From NCBI RefSeq assembly GCF_009915765.1, contig NZ_JAABLQ010000001.1:496001-560000 (forward strand): a stretch of DNA of 64,000 bases, given 5' to 3'. The notes below the pieces were generated by a model. The model saw only the letters and a list, made by a program, of their open reading frames with translations. It searched no databases and was not told the DNA's origin. Below, in pieces: positions 57,066 to 64,000 of the stretch. How positions within the stretch are numbered: the stretch's first letter is position 1; the number at the start of each line of letters is the position of its first letter. A program made the translations under genes and the position numbers. This DNA comes from Pannonibacter sp. XCT-53 (GTDB taxonomy: Bacteria > Pseudomonadota > Alphaproteobacteria > Rhizobiales > Stappiaceae).

Positions 57066-58292
57066 TCACTCCGCCGGTCGGGCGGATGTGCTGCTCCAGG
57101 GCAGGACAACCTCGTTGCCGGCGTCCGGGTGACGCGGCACCAGTCTGGACAGTGCCAGACTGCACAGGGCCATGGCGGCTCCGGTCAGGAACACCGCTGC
57201 CGGCGAGACCAGCCAGAGCAGTCCGAACACGACAGGGATGAACACGGCCGCGATGTGGTTGATCGTGAAGGCCACGCCAGCCGTGGGGGCGATGTCGGCA
57301 GGGTCTGCGATCTTCTGGAAATAGGTCCGCATGGCGATCGAGATCGCGAAGAACATGTGGTCGATGACATAGAGCGCCGCCGCGGCCATCGCGTTCGTCA
57401 CGAAGGCATAGCCGACGAAGACGAGGAACAGCCCGCCATACTCGATCGCCATCGCGCGCCGCTCGCCGATGTGCCCGATCATCTGGCCGATCCTGGGGGC
57501 GACCAGCATGTTGACGAGGCCGTTGATCAGGAACAGGCCGGCCACCTCATGCACGTCGTAGCCGAAGCGCTCCACCATCAGGAACCCGGCGAAGACCGTG
57601 AAGATCTGACGCCTTGCCCCCGCCATGAAGGTGAGCGCGTAGTAGAGCCAGTAGCGCCGGCGCAGGATCAGCTTCTTGTGCTGGGGCACGCCCTCGCGGA
57701 ACTTCGGGAAGGCGACCAGCAGGCCGGCCACGGCCAGGAGCGTCGTCACGCCGGAAATCAGGAACACGGTCTCGAAGGTCAGGCCGAATGTCTTCCAGCC
57801 GACCAGGATCAGCGAGTAGGCAACCAGCTGCGCGAAGGCGCCGACCGCCAGGATCTTGCCCATGCCGGCAGCGGCGGTCTGCTTTGGCAGCCACTGCATC
57901 GACAGCGACTGGGCCATTGTCTCGTAATAGTGGAAGCCGATCGACATGATGAGCGTGGTGACATAGAAGCCCATCGCGGTCGGGAAGTACCCGGTCACGG
58001 CGACGCCAAGGCCGAGACACAGCAGCGCGGCATAGGCCAGCGTCTGCTCCCGCACCAGCAGCAGCAGATAGACAGCCGTAAAGGCGAGAAACCCCGGAAT
58101 TTCCCGGATCGACTGCTGGATGCCGATTTCCTTGCCGGTGAAGGCCAGTTCCTGGACGGCGAAGTTGTTGACCAGGTTCCACCAGCCGGCAAAGGACAGC
58201 TGCATCGCCCCGGCCATCACCATCAGAAGCACCAGCGGCGAGCGCCAGCCGGTTGCCGTCATCGGGTCTGCGCTGCGGGTGAAGAAGCTCAT
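57066..58292 (-). CDS. MFS transporter
   Basis: A 408-residue inner-membrane protein with about 12 hydrophobic helices. Segments: LVLLMVMAGAMQLSFAGWWNL near the start, IMSIGFHYYETMAQSLSMQWLPKQ, a cytoplasmic loop FPKFREGVPQHKKLILRRRYW between helices 6 and 7 (in part), and APRIGQMIGHIGERRAMAIEYGG (in part). No substrate-specific motif recognised. It is divergent from an AraC-type regulator with a perfect palindrome between them, so it is probably controlled locally. ATG at 58292 or 58262 possible. Confidence 0.85.
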   Translation of the reverse strand: MSFFTRSADPMTATGWRSPLVLLMVMAGAMQLSFAGWWNLVNNFAVQELAFTGKEIGIQQSIREIPGFLAFTAVYLLLLVREQTLAYAALLCLGLGVAVTGYFPTAMGFYVTTLIMSIGFHYYETMAQSLSMQWLPKQTAAAGMGKILAVGAFAQLVAYSLILVGWKTFGLTFETVFLISGVTTLLAVAGLLVAFPKFREGVPQHKKLILRRRYWLYYALTFMAGARRQIFTVFAGFLMVERFGYDVHEVAGLFLINGLVNMLVAPRIGQMIGHIGERRAMAIEYGGLFLVFVGYAFVTNAMAAAALYVIDHMFFAISIAMRTYFQKIADPADIAPTAGVAFTINHIAAVFIPVVFGLLWLVSPAAVFLTGAAMALCSLALSRLVPRHPDAGNEVVLPWSSTSARPAE

Positions 58293-58337
58293 GTCGGGTC
58301 CGTCCGTCTGCCGGCGCGAGGCCGGTCAGCCCATTTC

Positions 58338-58358
58338 TGAACCGTACGGTACGGTTCA
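58338..58358. promoter_or_regulatory. Perfect 21-base palindrome, TetR-type operator candidate
   Basis: Two 10-base arms (TGAACCGTAC and its complement) flank one central G. It contains overlapping CCGTACGG cores. Located 46 bases before the MFS gene start and within the divergent promoter region. The symmetry and length fit a TetR-family operator, though no TetR gene is in the window. Confidence 0.6.
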
Positions 58359-58446
58359 TTTTTCGGGTATACTCCCGCCTGCACCTTGCCCGTTAGCGAT
58401 GTTTTGTCATCAAATGTCGCCGAGTTGCCAAAAAGAGGGGCTGACC

Positions 58447-59235
58447 TTGCCCATTCATCCCGAGCTTTACGCCCTGCCGGACGGCCCCGTCGTCGCGCCG
58501 ATCTACGGCTATTCGGCGCATCAGGCGGCCGGGTCGGTGACGCGGCTGCATTGCCACGATGCCGGACAGCTCTTTCATGTGGTGCGGGGCTCGCTCGCCA
58601 TCGACACCGAACGGGGCACCTATTTCGTGCCGCCGGAGCGGGCTGTCTGGATGCCGGCCCGGTTTGCCCACGAGACGCGCTACCTGACCCAGTCCGAGGT
58701 CCGTTACCTCTATGTCCAGCGCGATGCCGCCGGTGCCTTGCCGGCAGAGCCTCGCATCCTGCAGATGACCCAGCTTCTGCGCGAGCTGATCCTGGCCTAC
58801 ATGTCCTTTGCGCGCGCGGAGACGGCCGAGGGGCCGGCCGCCCGCATCGGGGCGGTCATCCTTGACCAGCTGGTGCTGCAACCGGCGCAGGGGCTCGACC
58901 TGCCGATGCCAGCGGAGGACCGGATGCGACGGCTGTGCGAGCGCATCGCGCGGGATCCTGCCGCCGCGCCGCCGCTGACCGAAGCGGCCGAGAGCTGCGC
59001 CCTGTCCGTGCGCTCCTTCGAGCGTCGCATCCAGGCGGAGACGGGGCTGTCGTTCCGCAGCTGGTGCCGGCAGGCGCGGCTGTTCCGGGCGCTGGAGCTG
59101 CTGGCCTCCGGCTGCAGCGTCTCCGATGTCGCCTTTCGGCTCGGCTACGAGGGGCCGAGCGCCTTCGTTGCCACGTTCCGCAAGGCCTTCGGCGTCACGC
59201 CCGGGCGCTACTTCGAGCCCTCCCTGACGGCCTGA
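58447..59235 (+). CDS. AraC-family transcriptional regulator with cupin domain
   Basis: A 262-residue regulator. The N-terminal cupin sensor domain (about 1-100) has HCHDAGQLFHVVRGSLAIDT and FVPPERAVWMPARFAHE. The C-terminal AraC DNA-binding domain (about 165-262) has CALSVRSFERRIQAETGLSFRSW (in part) and VSDVAFRLGYEGPSAFVATFRKAFGVTPGRYF (in part). I prefer the TTG start at 58447 because AAGAGGGG lies 6 bases upstream; in-frame ATGs at 58399 and 58414 would add a Cys-containing extension. Divergent from the MFS gene, a likely target. Confidence 0.9.
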   Translation: MPIHPELYALPDGPVVAPIYGYSAHQAAGSVTRLHCHDAGQLFHVVRGSLAIDTERGTYFVPPERAVWMPARFAHETRYLTQSEVRYLYVQRDAAGALPAEPRILQMTQLLRELILAYMSFARAETAEGPAARIGAVILDQLVLQPAQGLDLPMPAEDRMRRLCERIARDPAAAPPLTEAAESCALSVRSFERRIQAETGLSFRSWCRQARLFRALELLASGCSVSDVAFRLGYEGPSAFVATFRKAFGVTPGRYFEPSLTA

Positions 59236-59344
59236 TCCTGGCGGCCCGGGCGATCGCCGATCCGGGTCCGTGTTGATCCATCTCAACGCCAAGTGCTTCT
59301 GGCGGTGCGAGGTTTCGGGCGGACGAGACCCAGAGGAGGATCCG

Positions 59345-59776
59345 ATGTTCAACACCGTCGTCGTGCCGGTCGATCCGGGCGAGCCGAAGTTTTCCGCGCC
59401 GGCGCTCGAGGCCGCCAGCCGCTTTGCCCGCGATTATGGCAGCAGGCTGCGGCTCGTTGCCGTCCTCGCCCATTCGCAGGGCTTTGTCTCCAGCTACCTG
59501 CCGCCGGACTTCGAGGAAAAGGCGGTGGCCGATACCCGCGCGATGCTGGATGATCTCGGGCATGGTCTCGGTCTGGCGAAGGAGCAGGTGTCCGTGAGCG
59601 TGCGGATCGGGTCGATCTATCACGAGGTCATCGAGGAGGCGAAGGAGGTCGGCGCCGATCTCATCGTGATGGAATCACACCGGCCGGATCTGTCCACCTA
59701 CCTGCTCGGATCCAATGCGGCCAAGATCGTGCGCCATTCGACCTGCTCGGTGATGGTCCTGCGACAGGGGGCATAG
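59345..59776 (+). CDS. Universal stress protein (UspA family)
   Basis: A 143-residue single Usp domain. Start FNTVVVPVDPGEPKFSAPALEAA (in part) and the C-terminal ATP-binding-type motif GSNAAKIVRHSTCSVMVLR, preceded by GADLIVMESHRPDL. Length is typical. GAGGAGGATCC lies just before the ATG. Induced under stress in other bacteria; no direct partner here. Confidence 0.93.
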   Translation: MFNTVVVPVDPGEPKFSAPALEAASRFARDYGSRLRLVAVLAHSQGFVSSYLPPDFEEKAVADTRAMLDDLGHGLGLAKEQVSVSVRIGSIYHEVIEEAKEVGADLIVMESHRPDLSTYLLGSNAAKIVRHSTCSVMVLRQGA

Positions 59777-59995
59777 GCAGGGGACATAGGCAGGAGGCGC
59801 GTCAGCCCGGTTTGGGGCCCCGGTGTTTGGGGCCCCGGTGTTCCGGCCCAAGTTGGCCGGTGCAGGGTGCCAGGCAGAGCCGTCCCGGTCCCGCGCGCCA
59901 CAGCCGGTGTCTCGGCGACACCGCGCGCTGGGCTCAGGAGGACCCAGCCGGGACCGCGCACCCGGGACGGGCGGCGCGGAGAAAGCCGGGCGCGG

Positions 59996-61171
59996 TCAAC
60001 GGGCCAGATCGCGCATCGCGTCGCTCAGGCCCTCAAGGGTCAGGCCGTACATGCGGCCGCCCATGATCTCGCGCATCATCCGGATGGAGTGGGTGTAGTC
60101 CCAGTGCTGTTCCGGCACCGGATTGAGCCAGGCGGCACGGGCGTAAAGTCCCAGCAGCCGCTGCATCCAGACCAGCCCCGGTTCCTCGTTCCAGTGCTCC
60201 ACCGAGCCGCCCGGCGAGACGATCTCGTAGGGGCTCATCGACGCATCGCCCACGAAGATGATCTTGTAGTCCGACGGATACTTGTGCAGCACGTCCATCG
60301 TCGGCAGCCGTTCGCTGTGCCGGCGACGGTTCTCCTTCCACACATGCTCGTACAGGCAGTTGTGGAAGTAGAAGTGCTCCATCACCTTGAACTCGGACCG
60401 GGCGGCCGAGAACAGCTCCTCGCAGACGCGGATGTGATCGTCCATCGAGCCGCCGATGTCGAAGAACAGCAGCACCTTCACCGCATTGCGCCGCTCGGGC
60501 CGCATCCGGACATCGAGCAGTCCCTTGTGCGCCGTGGAGCGGATCGTCCCGTCGAGGTCGAGTTCGTCGGCCGCACCGGTGCGGGCAAAGCGGCGCAGCC
60601 GCTTCAGGGCCACCTTGATGTTGCGCGTGCCGATCTCGACCGTGTCGTCGAGGTCGCGGAATTCGCGCTGGTCCCAGACCTTGACGGCGCGGCGGTGGCG
60701 GCTTTCCTTCTGGCCGATGCGCACGCCCTCCGGATTGTAGCCATAGGCGCCGAACGGCGAGGTGCCGGCCGTTCCGATCCACTTGTTGCCGCCCTGGTGG
60801 CGCTCCTTCTGCTCCTCCAGCCGCTTGCGCAGCGTCTCCATCAGCTTGTCGAAGCCGCCGAGGCTCTCGATGAGCGCCTTTTCTTCCTCGCTGAGGTGCT
60901 TCTCCGCCAGCTTGCGCAGCCAGTCCTCCGGGATCTCCGCCCCCGGCGCATCGCTGATGAGGTCGAGACCCTTGAAGACATGGCCGAAGACCCGGTCAAA
61001 CCGGTCCAGATTGGCCTCGTCCTTCACCAGCGCGGTGCGGGCCAGATAATAGAAATCCTCGACCTTGCGCCCGGCAAGGTCGAGTTCCAGCGCGCGCATC
61101 AGGTCGAGATATTCGCGCAGGGAGACGGGCACACCCGCCGCCTTCAGCTCGGAGAAGAAGGTGATGAACAT
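59996..61171 (-). CDS. VWA-domain protein, CoxE/YehP-like
   Basis: A 391-residue protein. The N-terminal helical part (ITFFSELKAAGVPVSLREYLDLM in part, RTALVKDEANLDRFDRVFGHVF in part) and the C-terminal von Willebrand A domain with the MIDAS motif FFDIGGSMDDH (DxGxS) and IIFVGDASMSPYEI. Such proteins usually work with a MoxR-type AAA+ ATPase encoded next to them as a metal-insertion or remodelling chaperone; none is adjacent here. It is not next to the molybdenum hydroxylase gene, so a CoxE role is unproven. Confidence 0.88.
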   Translation of the reverse strand: MFITFFSELKAAGVPVSLREYLDLMRALELDLAGRKVEDFYYLARTALVKDEANLDRFDRVFGHVFKGLDLISDAPGAEIPEDWLRKLAEKHLSEEEKALIESLGGFDKLMETLRKRLEEQKERHQGGNKWIGTAGTSPFGAYGYNPEGVRIGQKESRHRRAVKVWDQREFRDLDDTVEIGTRNIKVALKRLRRFARTGAADELDLDGTIRSTAHKGLLDVRMRPERRNAVKVLLFFDIGGSMDDHIRVCEELFSAARSEFKVMEHFYFHNCLYEHVWKENRRRHSERLPTMDVLHKYPSDYKIIFVGDASMSPYEIVSPGGSVEHWNEEPGLVWMQRLLGLYARAAWLNPVPEQHWDYTHSIRMMREIMGGRMYGLTLEGLSDAMRDLAR

Positions 61172-61271
61172 GCACGGAAGGTAGGCGGAGCGGCCAGCCT
61201 TGTCGAGAGCCGGCCAGCCCGTCCGTCACCGGGCGCGGCGTCTGCCCCCTGCCGGGCTGCCGGCCTGCGGC

Positions 61272-62420
61272 TCAGCCGCCGCTGTCGCGCAGGTCCGGGT
61301 GCAGGCTCCTGCCCAGAACATGGGCGTCGTTGCCGAGGACATGGTGCGCCGCGCCGACGATCAGCGGGTCCGGCTGGCCGACGAGATGATGGTCCTTGTC
61401 CGGGTAGGGCAGGGTGTTGAGGAAGTGCTCCATGCAGTTGAGGCGGGCCCGTTTCTTGTCATCGGACTTGATGATGGTCCAGGGCGCGTCGGCCGTGTCC
61501 GTGTAGAAGAACATGGCTTCCTTGGCCTCGGTGTAGTCATCCCACTTGTCGAGCGAGGCCAGGTCGATCGGTGAGAGCTTCCACTGCTTCAGCGGGTCGG
61601 TCTGGCGTTCGGTGAAGCGCTTGCGCTGCTCCTCCTGGGTCACCGAGAACCAGTACTTGAACAGCCGGATGCCGTCGCGCACCAGCATGCGCTCGAACTC
61701 CGGGCACTGGCGCATGAACTCCAGATACTGGTTGGCGGTGCAGAAGCCCATCACACGCTCGACGCCGGCGCGGTTGTACCACGAGCGGTCAAACAGGACG
61801 ATCTCGCCGGCGGCGGGCAGGTGCTGGATGTAGCGCTGGAAGTACCACTGTCCGGCTTCGCGCTCTGTCGGCTTCTGCAAGGCCACGACCGTTGCGCCGC
61901 GCGGGTTCAGATGCTCCATGAAGCGCTTGATGGTGCCGCCCTTGCCGGCGGCGTCGCGGCCCTCGAACAGGATGATGACGCGCTGGCCGGTCTCCTTGAT
62001 CCAGCGCTGCGCCTTCAGCAGCTCGACCTGCAGCTTCTCCTTGCGCTTCTCGTAAGGCTCCGTCCGCATGCGCGTGGCATAGGGGTACTCGCCCGTTTCA
62101 AAGATCTGGCGGATCGTTGCCGGGTCGTGGCGCATCTCGGTGATGCTGCGACGCGGGGCTGGCGCCGGTGCCGGGGCAGGCTCCAGCGCGGGCGTCGGCG
62201 CCGCTGCCGGAGCCGGTGCTGCGGCCCCGACCTCAACCGGCGTGGCCGGGACCTCAGGGGAGGCGGCGCCGGCTGCCGGGGTTGCTTGCACCTCGGCCGC
62301 AGCGGTGCTGCCTGTCGCGCCGGCAGGGCTCCGGGCTCCGGTCGTGCGCCGGGCGCCGGTGCGGCTGGAGGGCTTGCGTGCGGCGCGTGCCGGCTTGTCT
62401 GCGGATGCGTCTTCGGTCAT
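61272..62420 (-). CDS. ppk2: Polyphosphate kinase 2
   Basis: A 382-residue protein with a disordered Ala/Pro/Arg N-terminus (about 1-90, includes APAPAP runs) and a PPK2 domain (~100-345). Walker A FEGRDAAGKGGTIKRF, lid FDRSWYNRAGVERVMGF, and FSVTQEEQRKRFTERQTDPLKQWKLSPID (in part). PPK2 makes nucleoside di- or triphosphates from polyphosphate, or the reverse. The N-terminal extension is much longer than the family core. GGGGGGAG precedes the ATG. Confidence 0.94.
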   Translation of the reverse strand: MTEDASADKPARAARKPSSRTGARRTTGARSPAGATGSTAAAEVQATPAAGAASPEVPATPVEVGAAAPAPAAAPTPALEPAPAPAPAPRRSITEMRHDPATIRQIFETGEYPYATRMRTEPYEKRKEKLQVELLKAQRWIKETGQRVIILFEGRDAAGKGGTIKRFMEHLNPRGATVVALQKPTEREAGQWYFQRYIQHLPAAGEIVLFDRSWYNRAGVERVMGFCTANQYLEFMRQCPEFERMLVRDGIRLFKYWFSVTQEEQRKRFTERQTDPLKQWKLSPIDLASLDKWDDYTEAKEAMFFYTDTADAPWTIIKSDDKKRARLNCMEHFLNTLPYPDKDHHLVGQPDPLIVGAAHHVLGNDAHVLGRSLHPDLRDSGG

Positions 62421-62534
62421 GCGATCTCCCCCCGGGAACAGCCCGTCTCAGGCATCAAAGCTTAGCAGGCAAATCCGATCAAGACGTTGATCGAGGTCAG
62501 TCCCGTGTCCGGGCTGTTCCCGTTCGGCTTGCGG

Positions 62535-63575
62535 TCATGTGGGACTGTTGCCTGCATCCGCCCGCGGATCGGATTTGGTCAGCTCGCCGAGAAAATCGGA
62601 GATGCGGGGCCCGCGCGTGCCCACGAAGGGGGCCGGGCGACAGACGTCGGTGGCGGCAACGCCGATCCGGGCCGTGAGCAGGCCGTTGATCACGCCCTCT
62701 CCGAGCCGTGCCGACAGCCGGGCCGCAAGGCCATGGCCGAGAAACTGCGAGACAAGGCTGTCGCCGGCCGCCATTCCTCCTGTCAGGGCGAGATGGCCGG
62801 CCACTTCGCGCGCCAGACGGAGGAACCCCAGGGTGCCGGGCCGGCCGCCATAGAGGCTGGACAGGCGGCGGATGATGCGGATGTTCTCCGCCAGCACCAC
62901 CAGGAGATCGAGCGCGGCGCGCGGGCTGACGGCCGTGATGAGCGACACGCGCTTGGCACTGTCGGTCACGATCCGGCGCGCGGCCGCGTCCAGCGGTGCC
63001 AGAAGCTCCCGCTCCGCCAGCAGGACGAGGTCGCGTCCGTCGATGATCTCGGCCAGGTGTGCCTTCATCGCGGCACGTCCCCGGGCGGTCTCCGGCCGCT
63101 TGGCATAGAGATCAAGCAGCTCGCCGATGGCCGCCTTGGCCTTGCGGGCGTCGTCCTCTGCGGCCGCCGTTGCGAGGGCGTCCCTGAGCCGGTCGATCCG
63201 GCGCAACCGGGCGAGCCCCGCCAGCTCGCTGATCACCAGCCCGGCAAAGCCAAGGGCCGCCAGCGCCACCAGCCCGAGACCGAACCAGCCCAGCCAGTCG
63301 GTGCGGGCAAACAGGTCGCGGATCAGGCTGTCGATGGCCAGGCCGAGGGCAAGGCTGGTCAGGCCTGCGAGACCCGCCAGCAGCCAGCGGCCGAAGCGGT
63401 GGCCGGCGGCAGAGGGCTCGGGCGGCGGCGGCAGTTCGTCCGCGTCCGCGGCTGCCGGGATGATCCGCGCCTCGTTGCGGAGCGGGCTGCCCAGGCTGCC
63501 ATCCTCGAAGCGCACATTGGCGTCGTCGAGGCGGAAGGCGGCCGGGCGACGGGGCTTGCGGGGCTCTTCGGTCAT
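62535..63575 (-). CDS. ycjF: YcjF/TIGR01620-family membrane protein (DUF697)
   Basis: A 346-residue inner-membrane protein. The N-terminus has PAAFRLDDANVRFED, typical of the family, then two membrane helices (about 65-82 and 95-120) and a C-terminal DUF697-like domain with LITAVSPRAALDLLVVLAENIRIIRRLSSLYGGRPG (in part) and GEGVINGLLTARIGVAATDVCRP (in part). It is usually paired with the GTPase-like YcjX, as here (4-base ATGA overlap), and linked to envelope stress. Exact function unknown. Confidence 0.92.
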   Translation of the reverse strand: MTEEPRKPRRPAAFRLDDANVRFEDGSLGSPLRNEARIIPAAADADELPPPPEPSAAGHRFGRWLLAGLAGLTSLALGLAIDSLIRDLFARTDWLGWFGLGLVALAALGFAGLVISELAGLARLRRIDRLRDALATAAAEDDARKAKAAIGELLDLYAKRPETARGRAAMKAHLAEIIDGRDLVLLAERELLAPLDAAARRIVTDSAKRVSLITAVSPRAALDLLVVLAENIRIIRRLSSLYGGRPGTLGFLRLAREVAGHLALTGGMAAGDSLVSQFLGHGLAARLSARLGEGVINGLLTARIGVAATDVCRPAPFVGTRGPRISDFLGELTKSDPRADAGNSPT

Positions 63576-64000
63576 GCGAGCCGGTCTCCGATCAGGAAGT
63601 TCAGCGCCCGGTCGAGGCGGATATGCGGCAGCGACAGGGTCAGGCCCTCGGCCGTGCGTTCCAGGGCAGGCGGGCGGAAACGGACAAAGCGCAGCCCTGC
63701 CGCTCCGGCGCCGCGCAGGGGCCCGGTGCCTTGCGGTTCAGCAGGAGAATCAAGCTCTGCACGTGATGATTCTGATTCAAGCGGCTCGAAAAGTGAGTCC
63801 GGATCCCGTGGCAAGTCCCCGGGAAACATGGCGATTTCCGTTTTTCCGTCGTAGGCGTCGCCGTGAACGGTCTCGCCCGGCAGCGGCGTTCCGAGAATGG
63901 CCGGCAGGTCTTCGCCGGCATGGCGCACCGTTGCCTCACGCGTTGCGCGAACGGCAGCGAGCGCCAGAACCTCGATCTCGGCCCCCCGGAACTCGGCATG
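63572..64000 (-). CDS. ycjX: YcjX-family (DUF463) P-loop protein, C-terminal part
   Basis: The open frame runs off the window end; 142 C-terminal residues are visible. EVLALAAVRATREATVRHAGEDLPAILGTPLPGE (in part), DGKTEIAMFPGDLPRDPDSLF, RFVRFRPPALE and the end LPHIRLDRALNFLIGDRLA match the YcjX family. An internal stretch (FEPLESESSRAELDSPAEPQG) looks like a local acidic insertion. The P-loop lies beyond the window. It overlaps ycjF by 4 bases. Confidence 0.9.
   Translation of the reverse strand, partial: HAEFRGAEIEVLALAAVRATREATVRHAGEDLPAILGTPLPGETVHGDAYDGKTEIAMFPGDLPRDPDSLFEPLESESSRAELDSPAEPQGTGPLRGAGAAGLRFVRFRPPALERTAEGLTLSLPHIRLDRALNFLIGDRLA

Noticed and set aside
59996..61171. CoxE partner of the molybdenum hydroxylase
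   Set aside because: The genes lie 34 kb apart on different strands with unrelated neighbours.

Overview
The window is GC-rich chromosomal DNA from an alphaproteobacterium, most likely a polar-growing member of the Hyphomicrobiales (Rhizobiales). The main reasons are a giant GPR/RgsE-like coiled-coil protein, a frcR-frcBCA-type fructose ABC operon, a BacA/SbmA peptide transporter, a zwf-edd-eda Entner-Doudoroff cluster and a dgcN-dgcA pair. A Stappiaceae-like genus would fit, but no rRNA or other species marker is present. I saw no tRNA, rRNA, CRISPR array, insertion sequence or prophage.

Region 1 (1-3.7 kb) is the most unusual part: an R-body (refractile body, reb) locus. It has two near-identical RebB structural proteins of about 107 residues, preceded by a larger protein with a RebB-like C-terminal half and by two unrecognised proteins full of short in-frame tandem repeats. 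A strong intrinsic terminator ends the block. The locus probably begins upstream of the window.

Region 2 (3.7-21.4 kb) is central metabolism and sugar uptake: TrhO, an SMP-30-type lactonase, a divergent Lrp/alanine dehydrogenase pair, twin glycine-zipper lipoproteins, Pgi, a PhnA-type protein, a rhodanese, a Ca2+/Na+ antiporter, Eda, Edd, Zwf and a fructose-type ABC transporter with its ROK regulator. A TTCAATCG(A/T)TT-type operator lies before the SMP-30 gene, edd and zwf, which suggests a small regulon for glucose 6-phosphate oxidation.

Region 3 (21.8-37.9 kb) is mixed: an acyl-CoA ligase, a solitary molybdenum hydroxylase large subunit, BacA/SbmA, an EamA exporter, a TPP riboswitch driving thiM-thiD plus a translationally coupled TRAP-type binding protein, an FAH-family hydrolase, a FadL-type porin, a phosphoesterase-glycosyltransferase pair and a PLP-dependent dehydratase.

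Region 4 (37.9-49.7 kb) holds a DUF2336 protein divergent from a soluble globin-coupled chemoreceptor, a CheZ-like phosphatase, an MFS carrier, the dgcN-dgcA D-glutamate genes and a complete Mla-type lipid transport operon (permease with STAS domain, ATPase, MCE protein, lipoprotein).

Region 5 (49.9-64 kb) has the 1817-residue polar-growth-ring-like protein, an Hpt phosphotransfer protein, a [2Fe-2S] ferredoxin, a divergent MFS/AraC pair with a perfect palindromic operator, a universal stress protein, a VWA protein, PPK2 and a YcjX-YcjF pair cut by the window end.

Large open frames antisense to many genes are GC-driven shadows and were left out.
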